DNA of 45,682 bases, from positions 1 to 45,682 of the forward strand of contig JADGDY010000015.1 in assembly GCA_016744655.1 (NCBI GenBank). The letters run 5' to 3'. The notes beneath the pieces are model-generated. The model did no database searches. It saw only the letters and a list, made by a program, of their open reading frames with translations, and was not told where the DNA came from. The position numbers and the translations under genes were made by a program. The stretch comes from Bacteroidales bacterium. Its GTDB lineage: Bacteria > Bacteroidota > Bacteroidia > Bacteroidales > UBA12170. Below are positions 8,698 through 15,863 of this stretch, piece after piece (within the stretch, counting starts at the first letter, position 1; the number at the start of each line of letters is the position of its first letter).

Positions 8698-8819
8698 TGA
8701 ATAGCATTTCTCAATTCACATTTCCCTAATTCAATTTATTTTAATGTTTTCAATAAAGTTCTAATATAAAGTCTATACGTAAAAGTCCCTAAGTTTGATC
8801 ATCCATGTAAATGGTGAAA

Positions 8820-8880
8820 ACCACATGGTTATAAGATGTGGTAATTCAGATATTTGTATCAAACAAACAAAGGAGGAGAT
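8820..8880 (+). promoter_or_regulatory. Promoter, operator-like palindrome and leader of the second small gene
   Basis: ACCACAT (8820-8826) and ATGTGGT (8836-8842) form a 7-bp inverted repeat with 9-base spacing, lying where the -33 region would be. It is followed by GATATTTG (8849-8856), one mismatch from TAnnTTTG, then the shared TTTGTATCAA and an AAAGGAGGAGAT ribosome site. A repressor or activator site is plausible but only inferred. Confidence 0.45.
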
Positions 8881-9015
8881 ATGAAAACGTCAGCGATTAG
8901 TAACCGATTTTGGGAGATTATCAGTGCAGTGGTCATTGCGAAATTATGGATTTTAGGAGCAAGTATGGTTGGTGCCATGGCGCTCATTCTTTCAAGAAAT
9001 TATGGAATGATATAA
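8881..9015 (+). CDS. Small single-pass membrane protein (44 residues)
   Basis: The product begins MKTSAISNRFWEIISAVV and ends LILSRNYGMI. A short polar N-terminus is followed by hydrophobic residues from about 13 to 38, interrupted only by K21, so one long or two short membrane helices are possible. The ribosome site GGAGGAG sits 4 bases before the ATG. The leader matches that of the gene at 8510 (TTTGTATCAA box), and both proteins end in NY..G.I, which suggests an old duplication or a common regulon. Its own terminator lies about 130 bases downstream. No known family is recognised. Confidence 0.65.
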   Translation: MKTSAISNRFWEIISAVVIAKLWILGASMVGAMALILSRNYGMI

Positions 9016-9144
9016 TCCAATTTCTGCTTTAAATAAACTAAATGAAAACACACACCATTTTATATAATTAAGTCCAAATGGATTTAATCCACAGTATTGT
9101 CGAAACAAAGATGTAAATTGTTTATTTCGAAATGCAATGTTGCA

Positions 9145-9173
9145 AAGCCTAGATATTTTCTAGGTTTTTTTTG
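9145..9173 (+). terminator. Terminator after the second small gene
   Basis: Stem CCTAGA (9148-9153) with TCTAGG (9159-9164), 5-base loop, extended by flanking A/T pairing and followed by a run of eight T. About 130 bases separate it from the stop codon at 9015, so the transcript has a long untranslated tail. Confidence 0.75.
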
Positions 9174-9321
9174 TTTATACCTTAAATCTTCGAGTGGGGT
9201 TGCAGAAGAAAGACTCTTGTGAATTTAAGGTAATAGCAGAAAATAAACAATCAATAGAATTATTCTTCTATAATATTTTGACTTTATTCGCTTTTTCCGA
9301 CATTTGTGAAAAATAGCAGAT

Positions 9322-9756
9322 ATGTTTAATGACGATTATTTTATGAGGATGGCCCACCAACAAGCTCAAATGGCTTTTGATAAAGGTGAGGTTCCTGTGG
9401 GTGCAATAGTGGTATTTAGAAACCGAGTGATTGCCAAAGCCCATAACCTCACTGAAACCCTCAATGATGTTACCGCGCATGCCGAAATGCAAGCCATAAC
9501 TGCTGCAGCCAATACTTTAGGTGGAAAATATCTGAACGAATGCACCCTATATGTAACATTAGAACCCTGTGTGATGTGTGCTGGAGGTTCAGCTTGGGCA
9601 CAGATGGGAAAAATTGTCTTTGGTGCTTATGACAAAAGAAAAGGATTCTCAAAATATCAAGAACCTATTCTCCATCCAAAAACTGAATTAGTGGGAGGAG
9701 TAATGGAAACAGAATGTAGCCAATTGATGAAAGATTTTTTCAGTAAGAAAAGATAG
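9322..9756 (+). CDS. tadA: tRNA-specific adenosine deaminase
   Basis: A 144-residue zinc deaminase of the cytidine deaminase fold, predicted to convert adenosine 34 of tRNA-Arg(ACG) to inosine. Zinc and catalytic residues are intact: H53-A-E55 in TAHAEMQAI, and P82-C83-V-M-C86 in TLEPCVMCAGG. The segment AWAQMGKIVFGAYDKRKG matches the TadA substrate loop, and KGEVPVGAI (21-29) is the conserved N-terminal strand. Length is slightly short but normal for Bacteroidota. The start at 9322 is the first ATG in frame. It stands between the small-gene region and galK; guanine deaminase is a less likely alternative. Confidence 0.88.
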   Translation: MFNDDYFMRMAHQQAQMAFDKGEVPVGAIVVFRNRVIAKAHNLTETLNDVTAHAEMQAITAAANTLGGKYLNECTLYVTLEPCVMCAGGSAWAQMGKIVFGAYDKRKGFSKYQEPILHPKTELVGGVMETECSQLMKDFFSKKR

Positions 9757-9774
9757 AATAAAATAGACGTATGA

Positions 9775-9782
9775 TATTTTTG
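9775..9782 (+). promoter_or_regulatory. Possible promoter -7 box of galK
   Basis: TATTTTTG matches TAnnTTTG exactly. It lies 19 bases after the tadA stop and 87 before galK. No clear -33 TTTG is seen at the right distance. Confidence 0.35.
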
Positions 9783-9804
9783 CGTTTTAAGACGCTAGAA
9801 ATTT

Positions 9805-9845
9805 CTTTTTTTGCTCCTTTTGGGGAATTGGGTTAAACAAAAAAG
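9805..9845 (+). repeat. Dispersed intergenic element, copy 2 (tadA-galK spacer)
   Basis: The same order of blocks as at 2131-2170: CTTTTTTTGCTCC, a TTT-GGGGAA core, GGG, then AAACAAAAAAG. Differences cluster in the loop, while the complementary ends are kept. Both copies sit just before the next gene on the same strand. Confidence 0.55.
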
Positions 9846-9869
9846 TAAAATATATAGAAAGAGATTAAA

Positions 9870-11048
9870 ATGAAAAACCAAAACAGTTTGTTGAATCAGG
9901 TAAAAACAACATTTACAGAGTATTACCAATCAGAACCGCGATTATTTGTAGCTCCTGGAAGAATTAATATCATTGGAGAACATACCGATTATAATGATGG
10001 GTTTGTATTGCCTGCTGCTATAGATAAACAAATTGCTTTTGCAGTTGCTAAAAACAATTTGAATTGTTTTCGGTTTTATTCCACCGATTTCAAGGAATCA
10101 GAGAAGGTCAGCACCTTAGACTTAGGCCAAGATATTAAACTATGGGCTCAATATTTAGTTGGGGTTTTGGCTCAATTTAAAAAGATTGATAAACTAGATT
10201 CTGGTTTCGATGTGATTTTTGGTGGAGATATTCCAGTAGGTGCTGGTTTGTCTTCATCTGCTGCTTTAGAATGTGGGTTGGCAAAAGCCATAAATGTTTT
10301 ATCTGATTTAAAACTGAGCGATATTGAATTGGTAAAAATGGCTCAAAAAGCTGAACACGAATATGCTGGTGTGATGTGTGGTATTATGGACCAATACGCT
10401 AGTGTTTTCGGAAAGAAAAATCAAGTATTCAAACTTGATTGTCGCGATAACACCCATAAATACTTTCCATTGGAACTTGGTGATTATGAATTGCTTTTGG
10501 TAAATACGAATGTGAAACATAGTTTGGCTTCTTCAGAATATAATCTTCGAAGAGAAGAATGTGAAAGAGGAGTCCAATATTTTAAAACTTTCGATGCCGA
10601 TATTAATGCGCTTCGAGATGTAAGTAAGGAATTGATAGAAGCACATGTTGACCAGCCCGACCCAGTGAGTTATCAGCGTTCAAAGTTTATGGTGGAGGAA
10701 ATAGCTAGAGTTGGACAAGCAACAGGAGCCATGGAAAACAATGATCTCCATTTACTCGGAGAATTACTCTATCAAACTCATGATGGATTATCCAAATTGT
10801 ATGAAGTCAGTTGTCATGAACTCGATTTTCTCGTAGAACTCACCAAACCATTAAACCAAGTTCTCGGTAGCCGAATGATGGGTGGTGGATTTGGTGGTTG
10901 TACTTTAAACCTCCTCAAAAAATCATTTATTCCTGAGTTTAAAGAAATGGTAAAATTTGAATATGAAAAGCAGTTTTCTAAATCACCAGATTTTTATGGG
11001 GTTCATTTGAGTGATGGGGCTAGAGAATTTAATTATGAGATTTCTTGA
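9870..11048 (+). CDS. galK: Galactokinase
   Basis: A 392-residue GHMP-family kinase that phosphorylates alpha-D-galactose at C1 with ATP, the entry step of the Leloir pathway, in the cytosol. Motif 1 is the galactokinase signature GRINIIGEHTDYNDGFVLP (30-48). Motif 2, the ATP loop, is PVGAGLSSSAALE (about 126-138). Motif 3 is MMGGGFGGCTLNL (about 344-356). A catalytic aspartate is present in CGIMDQYASVFG. Length is typical. It sits alone; galT, galE and galactose transporters are not in the window, so the gene is probably regulated independently. Its spacer carries a TATTTTTG box and the repeat element shared with the hydF spacer. Confidence 0.93.
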   Translation: MKNQNSLLNQVKTTFTEYYQSEPRLFVAPGRINIIGEHTDYNDGFVLPAAIDKQIAFAVAKNNLNCFRFYSTDFKESEKVSTLDLGQDIKLWAQYLVGVLAQFKKIDKLDSGFDVIFGGDIPVGAGLSSSAALECGLAKAINVLSDLKLSDIELVKMAQKAEHEYAGVMCGIMDQYASVFGKKNQVFKLDCRDNTHKYFPLELGDYELLLVNTNVKHSLASSEYNLRREECERGVQYFKTFDADINALRDVSKELIEAHVDQPDPVSYQRSKFMVEEIARVGQATGAMENNDLHLLGELLYQTHDGLSKLYEVSCHELDFLVELTKPLNQVLGSRMMGGGFGGCTLNLLKKSFIPEFKEMVKFEYEKQFSKSPDFYGVHLSDGAREFNYEIS

Positions 11049-11235
11049 ATATAGAAAATCAGGAGTTTGATTTTAGAAATATACTATCTTTACAGAAGTT
11101 ATACCATTGAAATATCCGTATGATGGATAAATAAATTGAGTTATATTTTTCATAATTGAGAAATAGAAACAATTTATATAATCAATTTGGTTTTTGAATG
11201 GTATTAGTATAATTCAACCAAATAAAATCTCTACC

Positions 11236-11916
11236 ATGAAAAAACATCTATCATTTATTCTCTTTGTAGTTTTCGTTTTTCCAACTTTCCATTTAAATGC
11301 TCAAAGTAATTGTAAGGTCTTAATCCCCGAAATTGATAGTGTTTACTCTGGAAAGTGTAAAAAAGGTTATGCACATGGTAAAGGAAATGCCATTGGTGTA
11401 GATTCTTATGTGGGAAAATTTGTAAAAGGATACCCAAATGGTAGAGGGACCTATAAATGGGCAAATGGCGATACCTATACAGGAAACTGGAAAGAGGGGA
11501 AACGAAACGGCGAAGGTTCATTAACTCTCAAGTTACAAGATCGAGATAGTATTCTCGATGGAATGTGGAAAGATGACCAATATATGGGAAAAAAGCCTAA
11601 AGCTCCCAAAGTTACACATAAAGTAAGCATCGACCGGTATTCATTTAAAAAGACTGGTGGCACTAAAGATAGGGTTCTAATTGATTTTCTGCAGAATGGA
11701 ATGCGCAATACAACCATTACCAATTTATCAATGAGTACCTCTAACGGAATTGAGGCTAATTTAGGACATTCAATTGGTTACGATTATATTGAATTCCCTG
11801 TGACTATTATAGTAAACTATATGACTCTTAATAAATTACGTTCGGAAGAGTACCAAGCTATATTCGAATTTGTTATCTCAGAACCAGGAGACTGGATAGT
11901 GGAAATTCATAACTAG
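11236..11916 (+). CDS. Exported MORN-repeat protein
   Basis: Start chosen at ATG 11236 rather than the in-frame TTG at 11194, because it yields a clean signal peptide, MKKHLSFILFVVFVFPTFHLNA, cleaved before QS. The 226-residue product has about three MORN repeats in residues 44-105 (GYAHGKGNA, GYPNGRGTYKWANGDTYTGNW, GKRNGEGSLTLK). A C-terminal beta-rich domain of about 100 residues is not recognised. MORN repeats form extended beta sheets and often bind lipid or protein partners; here the location is the periplasm or cell surface. The role is unknown. It is monocistronic by spacing (146 bases after it, 187 before). Confidence 0.75.
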   Translation: MKKHLSFILFVVFVFPTFHLNAQSNCKVLIPEIDSVYSGKCKKGYAHGKGNAIGVDSYVGKFVKGYPNGRGTYKWANGDTYTGNWKEGKRNGEGSLTLKLQDRDSILDGMWKDDQYMGKKPKAPKVTHKVSIDRYSFKKTGGTKDRVLIDFLQNGMRNTTITNLSMSTSNGIEANLGHSIGYDYIEFPVTIIVNYMTLNKLRSEEYQAIFEFVISEPGDWIVEIHN

Positions 11917-11980
11917 ATTTTATATTTAATGCTGAAATAGACATTATTCTATGCCTTTTTTTATAATTAAACTAAAAAAC

Positions 11981-12012
11981 TATCTTTGCACTATGCATTC
12001 AAAAACATAGTG
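11981..12012 (+). promoter_or_regulatory. Promoter and operator-like palindrome of the mod operon
   Basis: TATCTTTG (11981-11988) is a perfect TAnnTTTG box. Immediately after it CACTATG (11989-11995) and CATAGTG (12006-12012) form a perfect 7-bp inverted repeat with a 10-base spacer, covering the expected transcription start and ending 1 base before the GTG start of the regulator. The position suits repression by the ModE-like protein encoded next. Confidence 0.6.
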
Positions 12013-12013
12013 G

Positions 12014-12355
12014 GTGAGTAAAGAAATAAATACACGTTTTAGATATTGGATAGATAAAGGTGAAAAACCATATTTAGGTTTGGGTCGCGTTCTATTATTA
12101 GAAAACATCTTAGAACATGGCTCTATCACCAAAGGAGCTGCAGCAATTGATATGTCGTATAGAAAAGCTTGGCAATTAGTGGAAGATATGAATAAGATTT
12201 CTGAGCATCCTCTTGTGGAAAAACGATTAGGAGGAAAGACTGGTGGAGGTGCTGTAGTTACCGAAGCTGGAAAAGAAGCCATCAGGAAGTACTACGAACT
12301 TCAGAAAAAAATTGAAGATTTTATCTCCAAACAAACTCAAGAATTCAACTTCTAA
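12014..12355 (+). CDS. ModE-like winged helix-turn-helix molybdate regulator
   Basis: A 113-residue protein with the LysR-type/ModE N-terminal DNA-binding domain: GRVLLLENILEHGSITKGAAAIDMSYRKAWQLVEDMN (about 23-59) is the helix-turn-helix, followed by the wing LVEKRLGGKTGGGAVVTEAG. It lacks the C-terminal Mop (molybdate-binding) domains of E. coli ModE; the separate Mop-domain gene at 13731 could supply them, or the protein works as a one-domain repressor. The start is GTG. Its stop overlaps the ATG of modA by one base, so translation is coupled. It probably binds the palindrome 11989-12012 and regulates its own operon. Confidence 0.85.
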   Translation: MSKEINTRFRYWIDKGEKPYLGLGRVLLLENILEHGSITKGAAAIDMSYRKAWQLVEDMNKISEHPLVEKRLGGKTGGGAVVTEAGKEAIRKYYELQKKIEDFISKQTQEFNF

Positions 12356-13110
12356 TGAAAAAATCAATCATTATATTATTCATTGGGATTTTGTTTCTTA
12401 GTTCTTGTCAAAAAACGGAGGAGGCAAAACTTAATATAGCGGTAGCAGCAAATATGCAGTTTGCTATGAAAGAAATTGTTAAAGAGTTTGAAGAGCAAAC
12501 AGGTATTGATTGTCAAATCATGACAAGTTCTTCTGGAAAGCTAACAGCACAAATTAAAGAAGGCGCCCCATACCATGTTTTTGTTTCTGCAAATATGAAA
12601 TATCCCCAAGACTTATTTGAAGCTGGAATGACCACTTCAAAACCTGAAATATATGCATATGGGAAATTAGTCTTATGGACAATGAAGAAAGATGTTTCGC
12701 CTTCCATCAATTTATTACAAAAGGAGCAAATAAATCATATTGCCATGGCTAACCCTAAGATGGCACCCTATGGAATGGCTGCAAAAGAAGCTTTAGTTAA
12801 TTTGGGTTTATATAAGAATTTAGAAAACAAACTTGTGTTTGGTGAAAGTGTAGCCCAATGTAATCAGTTTATTCTTTCGGAATCTGCAGAATTGGGGTTT
12901 ACTGCTAAATCAGTAGTGATGTCAAAACATGCTAAATCCCAAGGTGAATGGATAGATGTTGATGATAAACTATACTCTCCAATAGCCCAAGGAGCTGTTA
13001 TTGTTAAGCAAGGGAAAATGCAAAGTGAAGCAGAGGCTAGAGAATTTTTTGAGTTTTTATTTTCAGAAAGAGCAGCATCGATAATGGAGGAGTTTGGTTA
13101 TCAAATTTAA
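12355..13110 (+). CDS. modA: Molybdate ABC transporter substrate-binding lipoprotein
   Basis: A 251-residue periplasmic binding protein for molybdate or tungstate. It has a lipoprotein signal peptide with lipobox LSSC18, so it is membrane-anchored. Core family segments are visible: LNIAVAANMQFAMKEIVKEFE, MTSSSGKLTAQIKEGAPYHVFVSANMKYPQDLF, MANPKMAPYGMAAKEAL and the C-terminal EAREFFEFLFSERAASIMEEFGY. The serine of TSSSGK and the alanine/tyrosine loops correspond to oxyanion ligands in characterised ModA proteins. It overlaps the regulator by one base. Downstream, the operon is interrupted by about 600 bases of repeats and a four-helix-bundle gene before the Mop gene. Confidence 0.93.
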   Translation: MKKSIIILFIGILFLSSCQKTEEAKLNIAVAANMQFAMKEIVKEFEEQTGIDCQIMTSSSGKLTAQIKEGAPYHVFVSANMKYPQDLFEAGMTTSKPEIYAYGKLVLWTMKKDVSPSINLLQKEQINHIAMANPKMAPYGMAAKEALVNLGLYKNLENKLVFGESVAQCNQFILSESAELGFTAKSVVMSKHAKSQGEWIDVDDKLYSPIAQGAVIVKQGKMQSEAEAREFFEFLFSERAASIMEEFGYQI

Positions 13111-13127
13111 CAGGTATAGTAAGAATG

Positions 13128-13231
13128 ATTGAATGATACAATGAGGCAATGGTTGAATGATACAATGAGGCAATGATTGAATGATACAATGAGGCAATGA
13201 TTGAATGATACAATGAGGCAATGATTGAATG
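13128..13231 (+). repeat. Tandem direct repeats, 24-bp unit, 4.3 copies
   Basis: Units at 13128-13151, 13152-13175, 13176-13199 and 13200-13223 plus an 8-base partial. The unit begins ATTGAATGATACAATGAG and ends GCAATG; only the second copy differs, by one base. The array starts 17 bases after modA. Related words recur at 13655-13730 and 14788-14970, so a repeat family occupies the spacers of this operon. With no unique spacers and no Cas genes it is not a CRISPR array. Confidence 0.9.
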
Positions 13232-13279
13232 TTATATGCAGGCTATTAATAAATTACATTCTAATTAAAACTAAAAGAA

Positions 13280-13648
13280 ATGTTGGAGAAAGAATTGTTT
13301 ATTGAAAAGATGAAGTCTAGAACAAAGAAGTTTGCAGTAGATATAATCAAGTTTTGTGATTCGCTAATAACATGCAAAGCATCTAGTGTCATAACTTATC
13401 AGATTGTTAAGTCTGCTACATCTACTGGAGCAAATTATCGAGCTGCTTGTCGAGCAAGATCGAAAAATGAGTTTTTTAGTAAGATGTGCATTGTAGTTGA
13501 AGAGGTGGATGAGACTCAATATTGGTTGGAAGTCATTCAAGAATCAGTATTGTCAAATCGTAAAAAGGAGCTCAATAGATTATTAGAAGAAGCCACAGAG
13601 TTAACAAAAGTAATGTCAAAAGCGAAAAGTTCAACTTATAACAAATGA
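13280..13648 (+). CDS. Four-helix-bundle protein of the 23S rRNA intervening-sequence family
   Basis: A 122-residue, mostly helical, basic protein. The family core is clear: VITYQIVKSATSTGANYRAACRARSKNEFFSKMCIVVEEVDETQYWLEVI (residues about 38-87), with the SATS-GANYRAA and E--E-QYWLE landmarks. Such proteins were first found in intervening sequences of bacterial 23S rRNA, form pentameric helical bundles, and are structurally related to Avd of diversity-generating retroelements; their biochemical role is unsettled. Here there is no rRNA and no reverse transcriptase. The gene splits the molybdate operon and has repeats on both sides, which suggests insertion as a small mobile or repeat-associated cassette. 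Confidence 0.85.
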   Translation: MLEKELFIEKMKSRTKKFAVDIIKFCDSLITCKASSVITYQIVKSATSTGANYRAACRARSKNEFFSKMCIVVEEVDETQYWLEVIQESVLSNRKKELNRLLEEATELTKVMSKAKSSTYNK

Positions 13649-13654
13649 AGGAAA

Positions 13655-13730
13655 AAATGATACAGTGAGACAATGATTGAATAAAAGATAGTTCTACCTA
13701 TTAAATCATTCAAACATTAAATCATTAAAT
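13655..13730 (+). repeat. Imperfect inverted repeat of the same family before the Mop gene
   Basis: The left part (AATGATACAGTGAGACAATG, then ATTGAATAAAA) resembles the 24-bp unit; the right part (TATTAAATCATTC...ATTAAATCATT) is roughly its reverse complement, so the transcript can fold into a long AU-rich hairpin. The 20-mer TCTACCTATTAAATCATTCA (13693-13712) is repeated exactly at 14932-14951. The hairpin ends directly at the ATG of the Mop gene. Confidence 0.75.
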
Positions 13731-14129
13731 ATGAACAATCTTAGAGGTAAAATAAAAACTATAAAAACCCACGGGAATATCTCTCAAGTCAAAGTGGACT
13801 TAGGGGAGGTCTGCTTTTGTACGGTCATTATAGAAACTCCTAAAACTGCTTCATATTTAAAAATAGGAAATCCTATTCAAGTTGTTTTTAAAGAAACTGA
13901 AGTTATTATTGGTAAAGGGAAACAAGAAGATAATAGCATTCAGAATAAAGTAGAAGGCAAGATTATTGAGATGGAAAAAGGTAAAATCCTTAGCAAAGTC
14001 ATTATTAAAACTGGAATTGGAAAAATAAGCTCTTTCTTAACTACAGATTCTGCTGAAATACTAGAGCTTGAAATAGGCACTCAAGTATGTGCTATGATAC
14101 AAACCACAGAAATCATGTTATCGGAATGA
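13731..14129 (+). CDS. Mop/TOBE molybdate-binding protein (two tandem domains)
   Basis: A 132-residue cytosolic protein made of two roughly 60-residue Mop-like domains (about 1-65 and 70-131). Each begins with a GKI strand (LRGKIKTIKTHGNISQVKVDLG; VEGKIIEMEKGKILSKVIIKTG) and ends with the ATEVMIG-like strand (KETEVIIGKG; QTTEIMLSE). Such molbindins oligomerise and store or sense molybdate; here the protein may supply the effector-binding function missing from the short ModE-like regulator. The stop overlaps the modB start as ATGA, so the two are translationally coupled. Confidence 0.8.
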   Translation: MNNLRGKIKTIKTHGNISQVKVDLGEVCFCTVIIETPKTASYLKIGNPIQVVFKETEVIIGKGKQEDNSIQNKVEGKIIEMEKGKILSKVIIKTGIGKISSFLTTDSAEILELEIGTQVCAMIQTTEIMLSE

Positions 14130-14800
14130 TAGATTGGCAACCTCTAATATTGACTTTTGAATTAGCATTGGTCACCACATTATTATTGCTAGTGGTTTCC
14201 ATTCCTCTATCATATTGGTTGGCCTATACAAAATCTAAGTTCAAACCTATTATAGAAACTTTGGTAAGTATGCCTTTAGTCTTACCTCCTACAGTATTAG
14301 GTTTCTATTTATTGATAGCTTTTAGTCCTTCTAATTCATTTGGAATGTGGCTCGATGAAAATTTAGGATTGAGATTGATTTTTTCTTTTGAAGGATTGGT
14401 TATTGCATCCATCATTTATAGTTTGCCATTTATGGTACACCCAATACAAGCCGGTTTCTCTAGTTTGCCCTCCTCAATATCAGAAGCGAGTTATGTGCTT
14501 GGGAAATCTAAATTCATAACCCTTATTAAAGTCTTGTTACCAAATATTAAAAAATCTTTACTAACAGGAATTGTTTTGGCTTTTGCTCATACTATTGGTG
14601 AATTTGGTGTGGTTTTAATGATTGGAGGAAATATCCCCGGAAAAACGAAAGTTGCATCTATTGCCATTTATGATGAGGTTGAGGCTTTAAATTATGGAGC
14701 TGCAAACTCCTATTCTTTAATTCTTTTTGTCATCACATTCTGCATTCTATTATTGGTTTATTTGGTTAATGGCGGTTATTTGAGGAGAATGATACAATGA
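14126..14800 (+). CDS. modB: Molybdate ABC transporter permease
   Basis: The start at 14126 (ATGA overlap with the Mop gene) is preferred to an in-frame ATG at 14087, which would add 13 polar residues in front of MIDWQPLILTFELALV, the usual ModB beginning. The 224-residue inner-membrane protein has about five transmembrane helices and the permease motif EFGVVLMIGGNIPGKTKVAS, which contacts ModC. PLVLPPTVLGFYLL is also typical. The last residues, MIQ, and the stop codon are encoded by a copy of the local repeat (AATGATACAATGA), so repeat sequence has replaced or extended the native 3' end. Confidence 0.92.
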   Translation: MIDWQPLILTFELALVTTLLLLVVSIPLSYWLAYTKSKFKPIIETLVSMPLVLPPTVLGFYLLIAFSPSNSFGMWLDENLGLRLIFSFEGLVIASIIYSLPFMVHPIQAGFSSLPSSISEASYVLGKSKFITLIKVLLPNIKKSLLTGIVLAFAHTIGEFGVVLMIGGNIPGKTKVASIAIYDEVEALNYGAANSYSLILFVITFCILLLVYLVNGGYLRRMIQ

Positions 14801-14970
14801 GGTAATGATAGAATGAAGCAATGATTGAATAAAGGAGGTGAATCAAACTATTTAATTATTCACTCATTAATTCATTCTTTAACTGAATAGAGGCAATAAA
14901 ACAATGGTTCAATGATTAAATAAAGGAGGTATCTACCTATTAAATCATTCACTCATTATATCATTAAATA
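14788..14970 (+). repeat. Two imperfect inverted repeats between modB and modC
   Basis: The first hairpin has arms 14811-14833 (GAATGAAGCAATGATTGAAT...) and 14851-14877 (TTTAATTATTCACTCATTAA...), and overlaps the modB stop. The second has arms about 14903-14924 and 14939-14966. Both carry AATAAAGGAGGT in the loop-proximal left side. They belong to the same family as 13128-13231 and 13655-13730. They could stabilise or attenuate the polycistronic mRNA. Confidence 0.75.
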
Positions 14971-14981
14971 AGAAGATAAAA

Positions 14982-15863
14982 ATGGCAACAATAAAAATAA
15001 ACCTACAGAAAAAGCTAAACGCCGCAAGTGGAATGCTCCATTTGGATGTGGATATGAATATAGAAAAAGGTCAATTGGTTACCATTTATGGGGAGTCTGG
15101 AGCTGGGAAAACATCTATATTAAGAATGCTGGCTGGTTTAATGGAAGCCGATTCAGGTCAAATATTAGTTAACGAGAAGCATTGGTTGAGTAGTCAAGAA
15201 AGGATTTGCCTAAAACCTCAAGAAAGAAGGATCGGTTTTGTATTTCAAGATTATGCACTTTTTCCAAATATGACAGTAAAAGAGAATTTGAAATTTGCTT
15301 TAGAAAAAGGACAAGACAAAAGCATTGTAGAGGAGCTGATTGAGTTTATGGAATTGGGCGATTTACAAAACCGACATCCTGAGAAACTTTCGGGCGGACA
15401 AAAGCAAAGAGTAGCTTTAGCTAGAGCATTGGTACGAAAACCTGAAATCCTCTTACTCGACGAACCACTTTCGGCTCTAGATGCTAAAATGCGTTCTAAA
15501 TTACAGGACTATATCCTCAAAGTTCACCGAAAATATCATTTAACCACGCTCCTCATTAGTCATGAAGTAGGAGAAGTGATAAAAATGGCAGATAAAATAT
15601 TTATCCTTGAGGATGGTAAAATATCAAAACACGGTAAACCTATTGATGTGTTTTCTAGCAAACAAATCAGTGGTAAGTTTCAGTTTTCTGGTGAGATAGT
15701 TCAAATTGAGAAAGAAGAAATTATATTTATAGTCACAGTACTTATTGGTGCCAATTTCGTAAAAATTGTAGCAGAAGAAAATGAAATTTCCAATATGAAG
15801 GTTGGCGATAAAGTCATTGTTGCATCTAAAGCCTTTAATCCTATTCTTAGGAAAATCAATTAA
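14982..15863 (+). CDS. modC: Molybdate ABC transporter ATP-binding protein
   Basis: A 293-residue ATPase driving ModB. Walker A is GESGAGKTS (37-45), Q-loop at Q89 (VFQDYALFPNMTV), signature LSGGQKQRVALARAL (136-150), Walker B ILLLDEP (156-162) and the H-loop at H194 (LISHE). The YALFPNMTV-NL segment is characteristic of ModC/CysA-like importers. The C-terminal 70 residues form one reduced TOBE-like domain, shorter than in E. coli ModC (352 residues), in line with the separate Mop protein. It is the last gene of the operon. Confidence 0.92.
   Translation: MATIKINLQKKLNAASGMLHLDVDMNIEKGQLVTIYGESGAGKTSILRMLAGLMEADSGQILVNEKHWLSSQERICLKPQERRIGFVFQDYALFPNMTVKENLKFALEKGQDKSIVEELIEFMELGDLQNRHPEKLSGGQKQRVALARALVRKPEILLLDEPLSALDAKMRSKLQDYILKVHRKYHLTTLLISHEVGEVIKMADKIFILEDGKISKHGKPIDVFSSKQISGKFQFSGEIVQIEKEEIIFIVTVLIGANFVKIVAEENEISNMKVGDKVIVASKAFNPILRKIN

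Noticed and set aside
13128-13231. Possible CRISPR array
   Set aside because: The units are directly adjacent without unique spacers, the unit is AT-rich and non-palindromic, and no cas gene is in the window.
13280-13648. Possible diversity-generating retroelement (Avd-like accessory protein)
   Set aside because: The fold family is related to Avd, but there is no reverse transcriptase, no template/variable repeat pair and no C-type-lectin target nearby.
14087-14125. Upstream start for modB
   Set aside because: It adds 13 polar residues translated from the Mop gene in another frame; the ATG at 14126 overlaps the Mop stop as ATGA, a common coupling arrangement.
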